Shown: positions 50,107 through 63,200 of the stretch, piece after piece
How positions within the stretch are numbered: the first letter of the stretch is position 1
How the letters are laid out: the number at the start of each line of letters is the position of its first letter
Assembly: GCA_013396525.1 (NCBI GenBank)
Contig: VWYX01000119.1
Location: forward strand, 1,044,601-1,108,600
Source: Chaetorhynchus papuensis
Lineage: Eukaryota > Chordata > Aves > Passeriformes > Rhipiduridae
Length of the DNA: 64,000 nt
Direction: 5' to 3'
Made by a program: the position numbers and the translations under genes
Notes under the pieces: model-generated
The model's database searches: none
What the model was told of the DNA's origin: nothing
What the model saw: only the letters and a program-made list of their open reading frames with translations

Positions 50107-51291
50107 ATGCAGGATGAGCTGCTCCTGGGGGTGACACAGCAGCAGCAGCAGCCAGGCAGCGAGAGGCTGGGCAGCAGCCCCGCGTCGGGACACCCCCTTC
50201 TCGGCCACCCCTCCTCTGACTTTAAACCCTGTCTCAGCCCCCACCAGGATTTAAACAAGCAGCAAGCGCAGCAACCACAGCCGCCGCCTCCTCAGCTGAG
50301 CCAGAAGAGGAAAGAGTTTAAGCAGCAGCTCAGCAGCCCAGCCCAGCTCGGCAGCAGCCACCCCCTGAATAACCACCACCCCCCAGACTATCATCACCAC
50401 CCCCCTCAGCAGCAGCAGCAGTTCAGCCACCCCACTGACAAGTACCAGCAGCAGGAGCACAGGCAACAGCAGCACCTCCAGCTCCTCAGCGCTCACCCCC
50501 TGGAGCCGCCGCGGACGGGGGATCACCCGCACCACCGGCCCGTCGGCCCCGCCGAGCACCAAGGCGGCGCGGACAGGGGGGGTTCGGAGCGGCTCGCCCC
50601 TTCCTGCCCGGGGGGATCGGCGTCCGCGGACCCCAATGTCGGGGTGGCCGCCGCCTCCTGCGTGAATCCGCCTCCGTCTCCTCATCTGCAGGCGAGAGCC
50701 AAGCTGCCCCCCATGGAGTCCCCCCCGAACAGCCACTTACTGGGCAGCCCCGGGAACCTCCTGCCCGGCGGGCTCGGCTCTGGCTTCAGCAGCCTGCAGA
50801 GCCCGGAGATCCCCAGCCCCCATCACCAGAGCGGGGGCGGCTCCTCCTCGGCGGCTTCCCCTCCTCCTCCGCCGCTGCCCGGCTTCGGCACCCCCTGGTC
50901 GGTGCAGACCTCGTCGCCGCCTCCGCAGCAGACGCAGCAGCCTCCGGTCTCCAGTGGCGGCGGCGGCGGCGGGCAGATCAGCGCGATGCCGCCCCCGAGC
51001 CCGGAGTCCGAGACCAGCTTCTACCCGGGGATCCCGTCATCGATCAACCCCGCTTTCTTCCAGAGCTTCTCGCCGGTGTCTCCTCACAACCCCTGCGCTG
51101 GGCCCTTCAGCAGCCCCTTCTCGGCCGCCGCCCCCCCGCCGCCGCCGCAGATGAATTTACCTCAGCAGCAGCAGCAGCAGCAACAGCAGAACCGGAGATC
51201 CCCTGTGAGCCCCCAGCTCCAGCACCAACACCAGGCGGCGGCCGCCGCCGCCGCCTTCCTGCAGCAGAGAAACTCCTACAACCACCACCAG
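50107..51291 (+). CDS. CPEB2: CPEB2 coding exon 1 (residues 1-395), cytoplasmic polyadenylation element-binding protein 2
   Basis: CPEB2 is a cytoplasmic RNA-binding protein that controls translation and poly(A) length of mRNAs through U-rich 3'UTR elements. This exon encodes the low-complexity regulatory N-terminus. The ATG at 50107 is the first in frame after a TAG at 50020-50022 and has A at -3. The protein opens MQDELLLG, resembling CPEB3 (MQDDLL). Residues 9-290 are rich in Q, P, H, S and G. From Met294 (MPPPSPESE) onward it aligns with the start of the short human CPEB2 isoform as I remember it, including NPAFF, FSPVSPH, a 9-Gln tract (353-361), RRSPVSPQ (363-370), a 7-Ala tract (377-383) and RNSYNHHQ. 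The exon ends in CAG at 51291, before gtaccg, in phase 0. The frame stays open to 51624 only because the intron is CpG-rich. The RRMs and ZZ domain lie outside the window. The call as CPEB2 rather than CPEB3 or CPEB4 rests on exons 1 and 2 together. Confidence 0.95.
51163..51189 (+). repeat. CPEB2: CAG/CAA tract encoding nine glutamines in CPEB2
   Basis: Six CAG, one CAA and two CAG codons encode Gln353-361. The CAA interruption should dampen slippage. Shorter Q runs occur at residues 11-15 and near residue 105. Prion-like, Q-rich N-termini are a feature of the CPEB2-4 family, and tract length is expected to vary between species. Confidence 0.9.
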
Positions 51292-53968
51292 GTACCGGGC
51301 GGCGGCCTCGGCGGGGAGCCGCGGGGCGGGGAAGGGGGACGCGGGGAAGGGACGGAGGGGGACGCTGCCCTCGGTGGGCCGGCCGCGGGAGCCGAGCGGT
51401 TTCGCTGTCGCCGGCGCCGGGCGAGGCTGCGCGGCGGTGACAGCCCGGCGGGGCCGCGGCGGCGGCAGGGCGGGGCCGGCCCGGCGGGAGGGAGGGCACT
51501 TGCGCCCCCCGCCCGGTGCGCCGGCGGGCGGCCGGAGGGGTCGGGCCGGAGGGGGTTGTGGGCAGCAGCTGCCCCGCGCTCGGCTACTCTCCCCGCCCGT
51601 TCCGGGTGGCAGGTGCCGGCGTAGCTCTTCTGGCCCTCCTCGGTGCGCCGTCGCCTACCGAGGGACGCCGGGGTTTTTTCGGGACGAGAAGAGAGGATTT
51701 GCTCTTAAAGAGCGCAAACTGTCCTGTTGGTGTCTCTGAGTTTCGCCGTGAAAACGCCCCCCTTGTCCCCCCGAGCCGCCCGCGACAGGCGCGGTGTCCC
51801 CGGAACAATGAGCCTGACAGCTCCGGCCGGCGCCGCCCCCCCGGGCAGCCCCTTCCCTAGCTGCGGACCGGCCCTCGGGCGGCTCGGTCGGACGGGCACG
51901 GGTCGCCGAGAGGAGGGTCAGACGCGAAAGTTGACACCGTGTTGCCTTTTCATGGGTTTTGACTGACATTGCTTGAATGTGTATCAGAGAACAGCGCTGT
52001 GTTTCAAGTTACGGTAGTTCTGTGACCGATTTTAATCCGATTTTAATCGAGGGCTGTAACGATCCCGTGTTAAAATGGAAGTTTTCGTTTTTTACTGGAT
52101 CAGAATATTATAAGAAATCAATGAGAAGCAAATCCGTGTTAATATTACCAGCTGTTGCATTATAAGCCCATTTTGCTCCAATAATTTGCTCAGTTATGAA
52201 AGGCTGAAGTTATATAGGCCTCATCTTAATTTTTTTTCATTCTAATATTAAATCCTGTCAGACTTAAGCGGCGGAGATTCATTTGTATCAGAACTGGAAT
52301 CTCACATTGTGTGCCTGTTCAAGAACTGATTTCGATGCATTATGCTTAGGAGCTAGTTGTCCTTAACATCTATAATAACCTTCTTCAAGCAAATTCCAAG
52401 CAATTCTCCAACAGTGAGGTGTACAGGAATTTTCTCTCACTTACAAATTGTAGGTATACTTAAACAGTGCCGTGACAGCATAGCTGGCAATATTAGAGGC
52501 TTGTTAACATTTGGCATTATATCGTAAGGTTTGTTTCACAATAGAGTACCTGCCTCTCCCAAAATTCCAACGCAAGTGTTCAAGTTTTACAACGTAATTA
52601 TCTATAATTATATAGAATAGGATGTTTTCCTGATCACTTGACCAAGAATGGCTTTAGTGGTTTTCTGGTTTGTTTTCTGAGGGGGAAGTTGGTGGGGGTG
52701 TTACAATTTTATTGTTGTGCCTTCAGAAAGTTTTCTTTTAGCTGATACATAGCATATTGACATGCTTTAAATTTTTAAGTTATTAGAATTGCAGCTTGAG
52801 GGTTGTTTGCAGCTAAGCTTAGAGATAAAAGTGCTGTGTTTTCACTTCACAGAACTGAATTTAGAATTGTCACATGCACCCCCACTCCATTTCTGTTTGA
52901 GAAAAGCGTTTCCAAGAACAGTCAGATTTGAGACTACTAAAGATAAATACAGTTCTTCACTGTCAGTCATGCTCAGTGGGTCCACCTCTTGGTAATATGA
53001 CAACCACTATAGGTCACTTTTTAGCAGAAGTTGTAGGTTAGGAATAAAAACTTAATTCTTTAAAAATGTTCTTTCTAAAATCTTTCTTCCATTTTCATAT
53101 TAGAGAATATAGTGCACTTATTATAAGTGTATTTATATACACTTGTACAAAAGTGTATTTATGTAGGTGTTAAGATATACCATATCTAGATAGGAAAAAA
53201 AAAAAAAAATTCTAGAGTACACCCTGCAGAATCCCACAGATTCATTACTCCAGAAATTATTCCATTCATTAGTCCAGAAATATTAGAGCACTGGCTTCAG
53301 AATAATGCATTTTAATGTGGAAATATTAAGATGGCTCATTCTGACAGATTATCTGTACAGTAGTCAGTGCTCTTTTTGCTCTTATATGGTAATACTGAGA
53401 CAATGATATTTAAAATACTTGGGAGGGGGAAATAAATCTGCCATTTTAATTTCAGTTTCTGTATTTTTACTCACTGTAGTGAAATACTACTACTCACTGA
53501 GTAGCAATAATTATTAGTAGAAATATGAATATTAATAATAATTTTTTAAGCTCTTTGAAATTCTTCTGTTTCTTATGCAGAGATCTCATCATACAGTATC
53601 AAGTAATGTATGATAAAAACTGGTCTCAGGGTTTTTTGTGACATGGTTTTACACCCTGGAATTTTTCTTCTGAATTGCTTTAAAAATGCTTCGAGGTACT
53701 AAAACGATAATCAAAACTGCCTGCACAAGTAGTGTGGTGTTTGTTGGGGAGATGTATGGGGGAGTAGGAATGGCTTTTTTTTTTAATGAAGCTGTGTTTT
53801 CTTTCTTGCCTGAGTAACTAATTTGCATGTTATCAGGAGAGAGTGGTTCATAGAACTCTCTGCTCATGGCTTACTTGGTGGTTGGTTGTTTTTGGGTTTG
53901 GTTTTTTTTTAAGTAGAAAAACATTTCAAGTATTTTCAAAATAATATAAATTAATCTTTCTTTTTTAG
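51292..53968 (+). other. CPEB2: CPEB2 intron 1
   Basis: This 2,677-bp intron has a GT..AG boundary (gtaccg ... tttttag). Its first 600 bases or so continue the CpG island; the rest is AT-rich with short A and T runs (53193-53206, 53774-53784, 53904-53912). A small palindrome around AAGTGTA...TATACACTT lies near 53147-53166. I see no other exon or recognisable transposable element in it. Confidence 0.9.
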
Positions 53969-54247
53969 CCTCTTCTGAAGCAGTCACCCTGGAGCAATCA
54001 GAGCAGCGGCTGGAGCACAGGAAATATATCCTGGGGAGGAATGCATGGCAGAGACCATCGTAGAACTGGAAACATGGGAATTCCAGGAACTATGAACCAG
54101 ATCTCTCCTTTGAAGAAGCCTTTTTCTGGTAATGTCATAGCTCCTCCTAAATTTACTCGCTCTACTCCATCACTGACACCAAAATCGTGGATTGAAGATA
54201 ATGTTTTCCGAACTGACACCAACAGTAATACTCTCCTTCCTTTGCAG
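53969..54247 (+). CDS. CPEB2: CPEB2 coding exon 2 (residues 396-488)
   Basis: This 279-bp, 93-codon exon is flanked by a pyrimidine-rich acceptor (ttcttttttag before 53969) and a strong donor (CAG then gtaagg at 54248). It begins PLLKQSPWSN and ends NTLLPLQ. It contains GRDHRRTGNMG (422-432), the CPEB2-4 family segment NQISPLKKPFSGNV (438-451), APPKFTRSTPSLTPKSWIED and FRTDTNSNT, all matching vertebrate CPEB2. Exon 1 ends and exon 2 begins on codon boundaries, so splicing makes HHQ-PLLK as in the family. Relative to the human sequence I recall, one residue is missing (SNQSSGW for SNHQSSGW). Reading through the donor gives only nine more residues before a stop. The exon belongs to the linker between the low-complexity region and the RRMs. 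I find no sequence like the next family exons before the window ends. Confidence 0.96.
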
Positions 54248-57200
54248 GTAAGGATGGTATACCTGGTGTGTTCATAGTCTTGTATAGCATTTTTATTTCA
54301 TTCATTTTAAATGAGAATGAAACAGTGGTCGCGGCCTTGATACTTGGTTTGAAAATTGTGTTTCTGCATTATTTTTAGTCTTAAATTGTAATTAATCCCC
54401 ACATGTTCAGTGTATTCAGCAATATATGATTCTCACAATTGAATAAGAATATCGATTGTCAAGAAAGATGCAAACTGTTGACACTGGTGAAGCAATAAAA
54501 CATAGTATGTTTAATCCAGCAAGTATTTTCTGCCTATGGTAATGCTTATATTCTTATAAATCCCTTTAAAACTCAAGATTTTTGTTTGTTTGTTTGCTTG
54601 TCCTTGTATATAGGTTTTCTTACTTTTGTAGATGGTTCTGGAGTCTTTGTCATGTTTGTCTTTTACTGGTATTCTAGGCTGATGTTTGTGTGTGAGATCT
54701 TTTTCCTCCACATTTTAGCACCTTTTATGTTTTTGTTTTGTCTGGAAGCCCTGTGATTTAGAAGTGTTAAGCAGAAGGATGTGTCTTAGAACTAAAGATC
54801 TAGATTCACCTCCTGAATTTTGCCAGTGACATCTTATGTGACTTTAAGTAAGACGTTTAACTGTGGCCTCCGTAACCTCTTGATAAAATGTTATTTTTCC
54901 TATTCTTACCTATGTTAGTTTAGTCATTCCTTGTTAGTGGAGGCCTTTCATTTGTCATAATCGTCATCACATTTGATCTGTATTTGCATAAATGGCAATG
55001 TAACGCTTATGTAGCTGCAGTAGTGAGAAAGGGGTGCTCCTTGGGACCAGATTTCCCACTAGAATTCTGGTTTTTCTTACCATTTTTCTGGTGAATTTGT
55101 CACAGGAGGCCATGTCCTGACTGTACCCAGGTGCCCTCTGATACTTGTAGTGTTTTTGAAGCTAACAGGACTTTCGGACATGCCAAAGTTATGCTCCAAG
55201 TATATGCATTTGCCCATACTGTGAAAACAGGTTTCATGAAGTAGCCTTGCTAGCCGAAATATCATAGTAGAATAATGTTTTGTGTGGGTAGAAAGATGGG
55301 GGAAAAAAATGCGGTACTCTTCAGGAACTGTGTTGTATTAAGTAGAACATATTACAGATAGGTAATGCTTTGCAGTGCAGGGCAGCAAAAATAGTAGAAA
55401 GTAAATGCTGAAATCTGTCCCAAAGATGTTAACCTAAGGAATGGATTTAAAAATACTATCATACGCTGAAACTGCTGTGACACATACACTGGAATTCATA
55501 TGCAGCTAAGCACAAGTTGTGAATGTATTTGCTTGTGCAATATGCCTTATGAGTCTGCATGACCAATACTTTGAACTTTCAGGAGCTTCTGCAGCGGTTG
55601 TCTAATACAGATCAACTCATTTTATGTGTGAGCAACTGTCTTGTGCATTTAGGCTATCATCTAAATAACTTCTATGTTATAGGGTAGAAAAGAAATCCTT
55701 GCAATTTAACTTTATAATACCTTAATATTTCTTTGTAAGGAATGGGGGATTTTTTTAAGGGATAATGTCAAATTGGAAAGTTGGGTGTTCTCAATTGTTG
55801 GTCACACCTATGAGAACCAGACCCACCAATTAAATAGGCCTGTTTGGATATATTTATGCCGTTGATCTGTGTATGCTTAAATCTCCCTGACATGTATAAA
55901 GTCATAGTTGCAGAACGCAGTAAAAATAAGCCTCTTTGAAGGGTTGCAGTGTTATCTCTGCTGTTGTGGAAACACTAGATGTTTCCATAAATTACTTTGC
56001 TACACTGAAATCATGTTCTTATTTTTCAGTTAGTACACTATTGTTATGTGATTAATTCTTTGTGATGACTGTTACATTTTTCAAGTCATAATGAAAAAGT
56101 TAAACAGAGCTTGGAGCTCGTGCTTCTTTTCATCAGGACTTGTTGGCAATTGCAATGCTGTCAAACACCCATCTTGCTGATTTGTACTGTGCTTGTCTCC
56201 TTCCATAAAAGGCTGTGGTATTTAGATTGAGGATTCTTAAAGATACAGTAGCAATTTCAGAAAATACTAAAATATAATACTAATTAAATTTTGTGCCATT
56301 TGGAAAGTATAGCACAAAAGTATTTATGTGTGTGTAGAAGTTACCTATCCCTTCCAAGCTTCCACAGAGCAAACACATCTTAGCATGCATGTTGGATGCA
56401 TAACGTATCATTCACAGTTTTGCAGAATACTTCTTTCTTTGGGCTAACTGCAGTTATAATTTTGTAGGGGAGGGGACAAAGCACCTCTCTTCTAAACTTT
56501 AGCAAGCTCAAACTTAGCAATTAAAAACAGCTTAGAAAAGCTAGTGCTCTCAGGGACTAACTTTGTGTAGATCTTTAATGTTCAGCTACCATTTTTTTAA
56601 AGAGCTATATATTTTTGCAAAGTCCAGATAGCGTTCAGCATGTCAGCTGCTCATCCATTTTCTGAAAAACATGAACCTCATGAAAACAAGATAAACTACA
56701 GAGGAATTGTATCCAAGCTTGAAGCTTTGCTGTTCCATCAAACTTTTTTATTACTTGGAATTGGCATTGATGTGTGGTCCCCAGAATAGAAGTGACATCA
56801 ATTCTGATGAAAAAAGTATTGCTTGACATTAAACTAATATACCAGTGACAATGAGTGTCATTACTGATAACTGAGTAAACTATTATGAGTATTGCTTGTG
56901 GGGATGAAAGCAGATTTTCTGTACTTCCTAGTTAAAACTGAAACATATCACATGTGAAGTTGAATTCACAATGGCCACATTAGTTGCAGCAAAGCTGCTT
57001 TTGCTTACAGAAGTTATGAAAGGCATCTCATAGGATTTTTGAAAAGTTCAGCAGTTTGTTTTGGTTTCAAGTAAAAATAATTAAACATCATGGCAACACT
57101 GATTTAAATGTGAGCAAATTAAGCCTATAGCCAAGTTTTTCTTATGTGCCTCACTGTGAGAAGCTTTTTTGCCTTTCTCATGATTTTTAGATGATACAAA

Positions 57201-60200
57201 CTGCATCAAATCAAGCTCTTTCATAGACATAAAACCTGTAGACATAATTTAGTCTGAGTTCAGCCATACTGCTTCCACCATTATAGGTACTTTATATAGG
57301 GAAGAGTTGTTGCCTTGTACTTGAATCATTAAAGGAGCAGTTAGAAATCTTGTCAAGTATTGACACTGTACAACTTAAGCATTTAATTGAGGGGCCTATT
57401 TCTCTCTCCTTAGAGAGAATCTAGCTTCCTTATTTAGATAATCTAATTCTCTAGAAGAATGTACCTGGCACCACTGACCTTACACAGCCCCTGGGATTGC
57501 TCTTTAGGCACTTATATTGCATTTCAAGAAGTCAGATAATATGAATATTCTCTTTTATTCCCTGACCTAAAGTACAAAAAACCTCCCAGTTATGGGGTAC
57601 AAAGCTGAAAATATATTTCTAAACCTTTTGATACAAGTGTTTTTCCCCCAAAAACATGCTACAGGCATTTCTGTTGACAAAATGCAGGAACAGAGGTCAG
57701 TGTTTTGTATATCAATTTTTTTGATTTTTATTTCTTGTACAAGGAAAAGAATTAACTATTTCTAAATTTTTATTTTTCTTTAAGAACTGCAGTATCCTGT
57801 TTTGATTGTAAGCTTAGTTTTTCTTACCGTCTTGCAAATAATTTACAAAAACATGTTAAAAATGTTTAATAGTACACATCAGTGTTCAACTATTTTCATT
57901 CTAGTAAACACACTGTATTCTATGAATAGGAATTTAATTTCTGTGTCTCTTTTGAATTAAGGAAATACACTGCGTGTCTGGGTGGTTTTCACCTTGATTT
58001 GTCCTTCCTGTTTGTTCAGACAAACTGTGTGTAATGTTCGTGGTCCTAGAAGCTGAGTGTTCTTATTCTGTGTTTAAACATAGCTCTCCAGCTGGGGATT
58101 GGTATGGTAAGGTAGCATCTTGCACAAATGCAGATTTTTCTTTTTCTATTTCTTTTTGAAATGTGCTCAAGTTTTCAAAGAAAGCAAATCACATGAAAAA
58201 CAAAATGTGGTTTAAGATTGTATGTCACAACAGGTGTTAGTTTTAGATATTTAATTTAAGCTGCTGTCCTGTTCTTCTGCCTTAGAATCACTTCCATTTG
58301 GAGAATTTCAAATTTTTGGTATGACAGTTTTAGTACAATTTAATACAGCTTAACATTTTCAGTGGCTGATCTAGATGATAACAAATACCAGTGAATATTA
58401 GGTGAAGTGCAAGTTTCTAAAGCTGGATTCTTAATGCAATGTTTAGACTCCTCAATGTGTGGCCCATTTTTTCAAAAGTGCTGAGTATTTGGCAGCTGAT
58501 GTTAAACTTGAAGGCACTGAGATTATCTAGCTGCAAAGTTTTCTTAATCTTCAGAGTAATATAATTGTCCAAACACTGATCTATAAGGAAGGCTTTACCA
58601 GTTTATTTTTTACTGAGGCTATGCTGGAACAGAACAGTGTCAGGGTTTTTAATGCAGTGGATTGATTGCCTGGGACTGGTGAAAATAACACACACAACCA
58701 GATATTTGTGTTTGAGGACCATACTGGGGATATCTCTAATTGGGGAAAGCAGTCTACAGCCATGCTTTTAATTTCAGGATCACAACCTTTGAATAAATAG
58801 TATTAGGAGCTGCACAGGTTACCCATTCAAAGGAATCAATTAGTGAGAAGTTTGTGGGGCTTACCATACAAATGTTTTTATGACTTCATATGAAGTAAGA
58901 CTTTCCTCCTATTATTTAAATTTGCTTCAGTTACACAGCTCATTCTATTAATGCAATACAAAATCAGAATTAGTAAAATTCAACAAAATATTTAACAACC
59001 ATGATAGTATAGCAGTGATTTGTATGCTGAGTAGCTCATCTCACCTTGTTTTCTGAGTTAAAATGAATATGTTCTCACCTAAGATCCATCCAAAAGTACA
59101 TTTGCTTTATGTGCTGATGTATTTGCATTTAAGTACTCAAGACTGAATAGATATTTCTAGATGCGGGGCAGGGGTGTGAGAAACCCAAAACTTGAATAAC
59201 AACCTCCCTTTCAAATGACTAAGTGTCCCTTTAGTTATTTCATTGAAACTATCAATATACAAATTTTCTAGATTTGCCTTGAAAGTCAAGATTGCCAAGA
59301 CTTTAATAATCTCCTTTGTCTGGTGTCTGGTTGTTTCCAGGTTATGAATACATATTCTTGAGCCGAAGTACTTCAGTATTGGGATTTTTTTGTACATTTT
59401 AAAATGCTTGTGTAGCTGGGAAGTAGGTGTGTCTTTGCCACAGGACCTGTTCTTGCTGCATTTTAGGCTCAATTTAGTTAGCTTACGTAGCTGATTGTGT
59501 CATTTTAGCTTTAAACACTTTGTTGTCAGGTTGACCGTTGACAGATGTCTACCAGACATCTTTAGTTCATCTTCACCACTAATGACACTGTGAAGAGTAA
59601 CCAAGCAATTTTGTGTGTCTACTTTAAGCCTTCCTCCTTGCTTTTTTATAGAGCTAAAATTGTAGTTTCAGTAGGTTTTCATATTAAGTTTCTCATTTAC
59701 ATTGGTTATGGTTTCAAAAAGGGGCATATGATTATAGTATAGCCTCACTAAAATGAGAATGATTTAAAGTTTAGATGTTAGCAGAGATATTTTAGAATAT
59801 GTATGTGGGAATTGTTAGGTTATTACTGCTAACATTAACACTGAATACTATGTTCAGGTACTTTTTAAAGTGTGGATACTTTATTACTAAATAAGCTGTC
59901 ACTTTCTAGAAATTTTTATTTGGGTCAGGTTTCAGGTGTAAACAATGGAGCTTGTTAACATTTTTAGTTTGGGAAGCAATTTTAAACAGGTTTCTTTAAT
60001 TTAACTTTTAACAAACTCAGTTCATCAAGGTCAAGGTTAGAGTTCTTTTTTGCAGCCAAGTAAGACCATACTTGAAATGACTATGAGCTTTATGACTTTT
60101 GTCTTCAGCTCCCGTCTCATGGTGCTACATTTCTTTAGAATACAAAGAGACATTTAAAGATCATATCTTAAAGACTACTACCATTTACAGATTTTAATAC

Positions 60201-63200
60201 CTGTGTTAGCATTCTTAATTTTTTACTTCAAGTAGTCCTCCAAATCAGTAGTTTAGAGCATGTGTTCAAAATACAAAGGTGCTAAACTTCTTAACTATGA
60301 ACTAGTGTTTGTGGTTAAAAATTAACAAAACTATTCACCACTCAATAGCTTCGGTCCTTGTATTTGCTTTATGCATAAGGGACAATATATAAGCTTAGAG
60401 ATGTGACTGCAGTTTCTGCAAGTGCTCAAACAGGATAATCTTAGCATAAATTGCACGGGTATATTTAGAAGTCCTAAATAGAATGTGCCTAGAAAAAGTA
60501 TTTGTTCATCAGTTTAGTGCTGGAACTTGCTCTTCAGAGAAAGCTGTCCTCCTCCCATTTGTGCATATTCAGATGCATGGCTTGAGGACTACTTCTTAAA
60601 TGCACACTCTTTGTGTGTATTTTGCATGACACTGTCAAAAGCTCATCTAGCACTTGTATTCTGTGGGAAGGGTACTTTGTGGGTACTTTCTCCTATTCCT
60701 AAAATAACTACCACTTTTCTGTGAACTTTCTTACATAGACAGTTTTTTACTTAACCATATTGCTCAGGCAGTTGTACCAATCTGCTGTACCAATGCAGTT
60801 GTGATTCTCATATGGGAAAGGTAGGTCAAGCAGGATTCAAATGTTTAGACAGCTAAAAGTCAAAAACTAGTCTGAGAATTTGTAGTGCTTGGGAGAAGTT
60901 AACTATCAGCGTTATGTTGTGTCATTCCATGGAGATATAGACCTTCTGACACAGCAAAAGTTCACTTGTTTATTAGCACAGGACGGATGAGCCACAGATC
61001 TGAAAGAAATGAAAAATATTTTAGAGGAATTCAGCCTTAACAAAAGGTGCTTTGGGAGTCAGGATGATAGAAAACGTGTATTAACGAACATGCTTAGGTA
61101 TCAGGGCCTTTTGCCCTACTGATTATCTTTAGTTTCGTTATTTCAATGTGGTTGATAAGCAGTTACCTTCCAAAACAATCTGCAACTATCTTTAAGACAA
61201 CATGGAAATAGTTCTAATTTTTGGGACTACTTCCATGTTGTTTTAAAAGTAGGTCCATGTTGTTTTAGAAGATAACTGCTTATCAGTTGTGTTGAAATAA
61301 TGAAACTAAAGGTAATCCTAATTCCTGGGACTGTTTCCACATGCATGGAGATCTGGAACAATTGTGTTCAGTGGTACTGCTTTTTGTGCTTGTCCCAAAA
61401 ATTGACCAAAACCATAATGGAAGTTTTCTTATTTAGTAGTGCATGCTGTTGTAGAATTTTCCCCTTTCAACAGACCTTTCTAGAAAATACTTGCTGGTGT
61501 GTGACTTAAATTACTGAAATTACTTACTTTTAAGTTCTGCTTTGTAATTAAAGCTTCTTATTTGCATAGATGATAACTGTTCTCTTCAAAGATATGGTAT
61601 ACATATTTGGGAAGCTCAAAACAGTATTGTAGCATTATAAAGTCAAGAGGCACAAAGATTTAAAATGAACCTTGTACCCAAAGAATGACCTACTTTTAGA
61701 GATAGTTAAATTTCAGATAATGTTGCTTTATAGCATGCAATTCATCAGTGTTATTTGCAATAGAGATTAAAATTTTGAAGCAGTGATTACGAAGATACTA
61801 TCCAAACTCACGAGTGGGTAGCATGATGTGTGGGTAGTGGGATAGCAGAATGCAATTCCCATATTTAAATCCTGCTGTACTTAAGTGTATTCACAGTGTT
61901 TTTATATTGTGCTGTGCCTGCCCATTGTATGTTTCCACTGCCCAAAATTAAGTAATGCAATCCAAGGAAACAAACCACAAACTTTCTAAGGTGTAAAAAG
62001 GATGGGAAAAGCTTATTATTTCTTCTGCTTCTGGCAGAGCAAGACCTTTCACTTTAGATTCACAGAACTTTCAAAATACAATGATGCAAGGGTGAAATTA
62101 GAGTCATTGCACCATGTCACCCAGTGAAGCAGTTTATAAATAAATGACAAACACGTTACATGTTTTACTTTTCCATTTCTCTGTAAGATCTAGGCCCAAG
62201 TAGCCAGTTTTAGGAATTAACCATGGTTGAGCCTTTTCTTACAGGCTTCTGCTCCACAGAGTGCCATTAAGTCTGTAATAATGACCATTTCCCAGATAGT
62301 CATGTGTTACCTCAACACATATGTATGTTGTAGTGATAAAAAAAATAAGAAAATATGTAATGAGCCTGTAACAAAGATAAAACACCGTATACAGTTCAGT
62401 CTGGTCTTTACCAATACTAGTTGTTTTCCCCTGTCAACTATAGAGATAGCAAAGCACGTTTTGTCTTTAATCAGCACTGGTTTTTGCAAGAGCACTTACT
62501 ACCTACCAACTAGTGCCTTAAACTGACTTTAAGACTTTGTTAAAAATCCTGATGAGATACCTTCTGAATGCTTGGGGACAGTAGGGAACAGATCCAACTT
62601 GGTCACTGCTCACACCTTCTATAGACAGCAGGTTTGCTGTGGTATGCTAGTTCTTTTCATTGTGCTATTGAGAAACAAACCTGTAAGGGCTTGGAGGCAG
62701 ATTAGTCACTTCAGTTTCATTTTGCTGGTTCTCAGGGCAACTAAGAACTATATGAAAGCCAGCCAGTCTCAAAATAAAGGTTGCTGTGAACTAAAATAGT
62801 GTTGGTGACTTGATGGCACTGAAACCAGGTTGAAGATTGCCTAACGAAGTGTCAGTGGCACTTGGTCTGGGATATGGCAGGAGACAAGAGAAATGTACTT
62901 TCTTTAATATATAGTTAAAATTGTGCAAGGGCTTCCAGAAATATCCTTTATTTTTTAACAGACTGCTTGCCCAACAAGAACCCATTACTCTTAATAGTTG
63001 TTTGACATAGAAAGAGACGGGGAAAAAGTCTTTTCCTTCTTCATCCCAACATTGACTAAACTTTCTAAAATATGAAAGTAAAAACCTAGTTTCATCATGG
63101 CAAAGCTGATCATAAGTCATTGTGTGTGATTCATAGAAAACTTCTGTTCCCAAGCTTGCTTTTTTACTCCTCCAGTGTGAGGAATACCTGATTGCTAACG

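Larger units (their letters stand above)
48600..51910. promoter_or_regulatory. CPEB2: Bipartite CpG island covering the CPEB2 promoter and exon 1
   Basis: CG dinucleotides, rare through the rest of the window, are dense from about 48.6 to 49.63 kb and again from 49.87 to 51.91 kb, with a short AT-richer saddle at 49.64-49.86 kb. The second block covers the leader, exon 1 and the start of intron 1. The first carries the promoter-type sites listed separately. An upstream block of this kind is typical of promoters that fire in both directions; a divergent transcript is possible but not shown by the sequence. Confidence 0.88.

Noticed and set aside
49838..50134. 98-codon frame overlapping the CPEB2 start, as a candidate uORF
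   Set aside because: It begins with TTG, not ATG, and there is no ATG between 49876 and 50106.
51292..51624. Exon 1 frame continuing 111 codons into intron 1 as a possible alternative C-terminus
   Set aside because: The donor at 51292 joins in phase with a clearly homologous exon 2. The extension is G/R/A-rich CpG sequence with no family match.
53140..53175. AT-rich palindrome around AAGTGTA/TATACACTT in intron 1
   Set aside because: Short and low complexity; not distinguishable from chance in AT-rich DNA.
58081..58110. Words resembling part of the alternative CPEB2 exon 'LQLPAWG' (ctctccagctggggattgg)
   Set aside because: The similarity is a few bases only; the flanking codons do not match and there is no acceptor in the right place.
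62240..62526. Possible CPEB2 exon after a ttttcttacag acceptor
   Set aside because: The translated sequence (ASAPQSAIKSV...) does not resemble any CPEB2 segment, and no suitable donor follows in frame.
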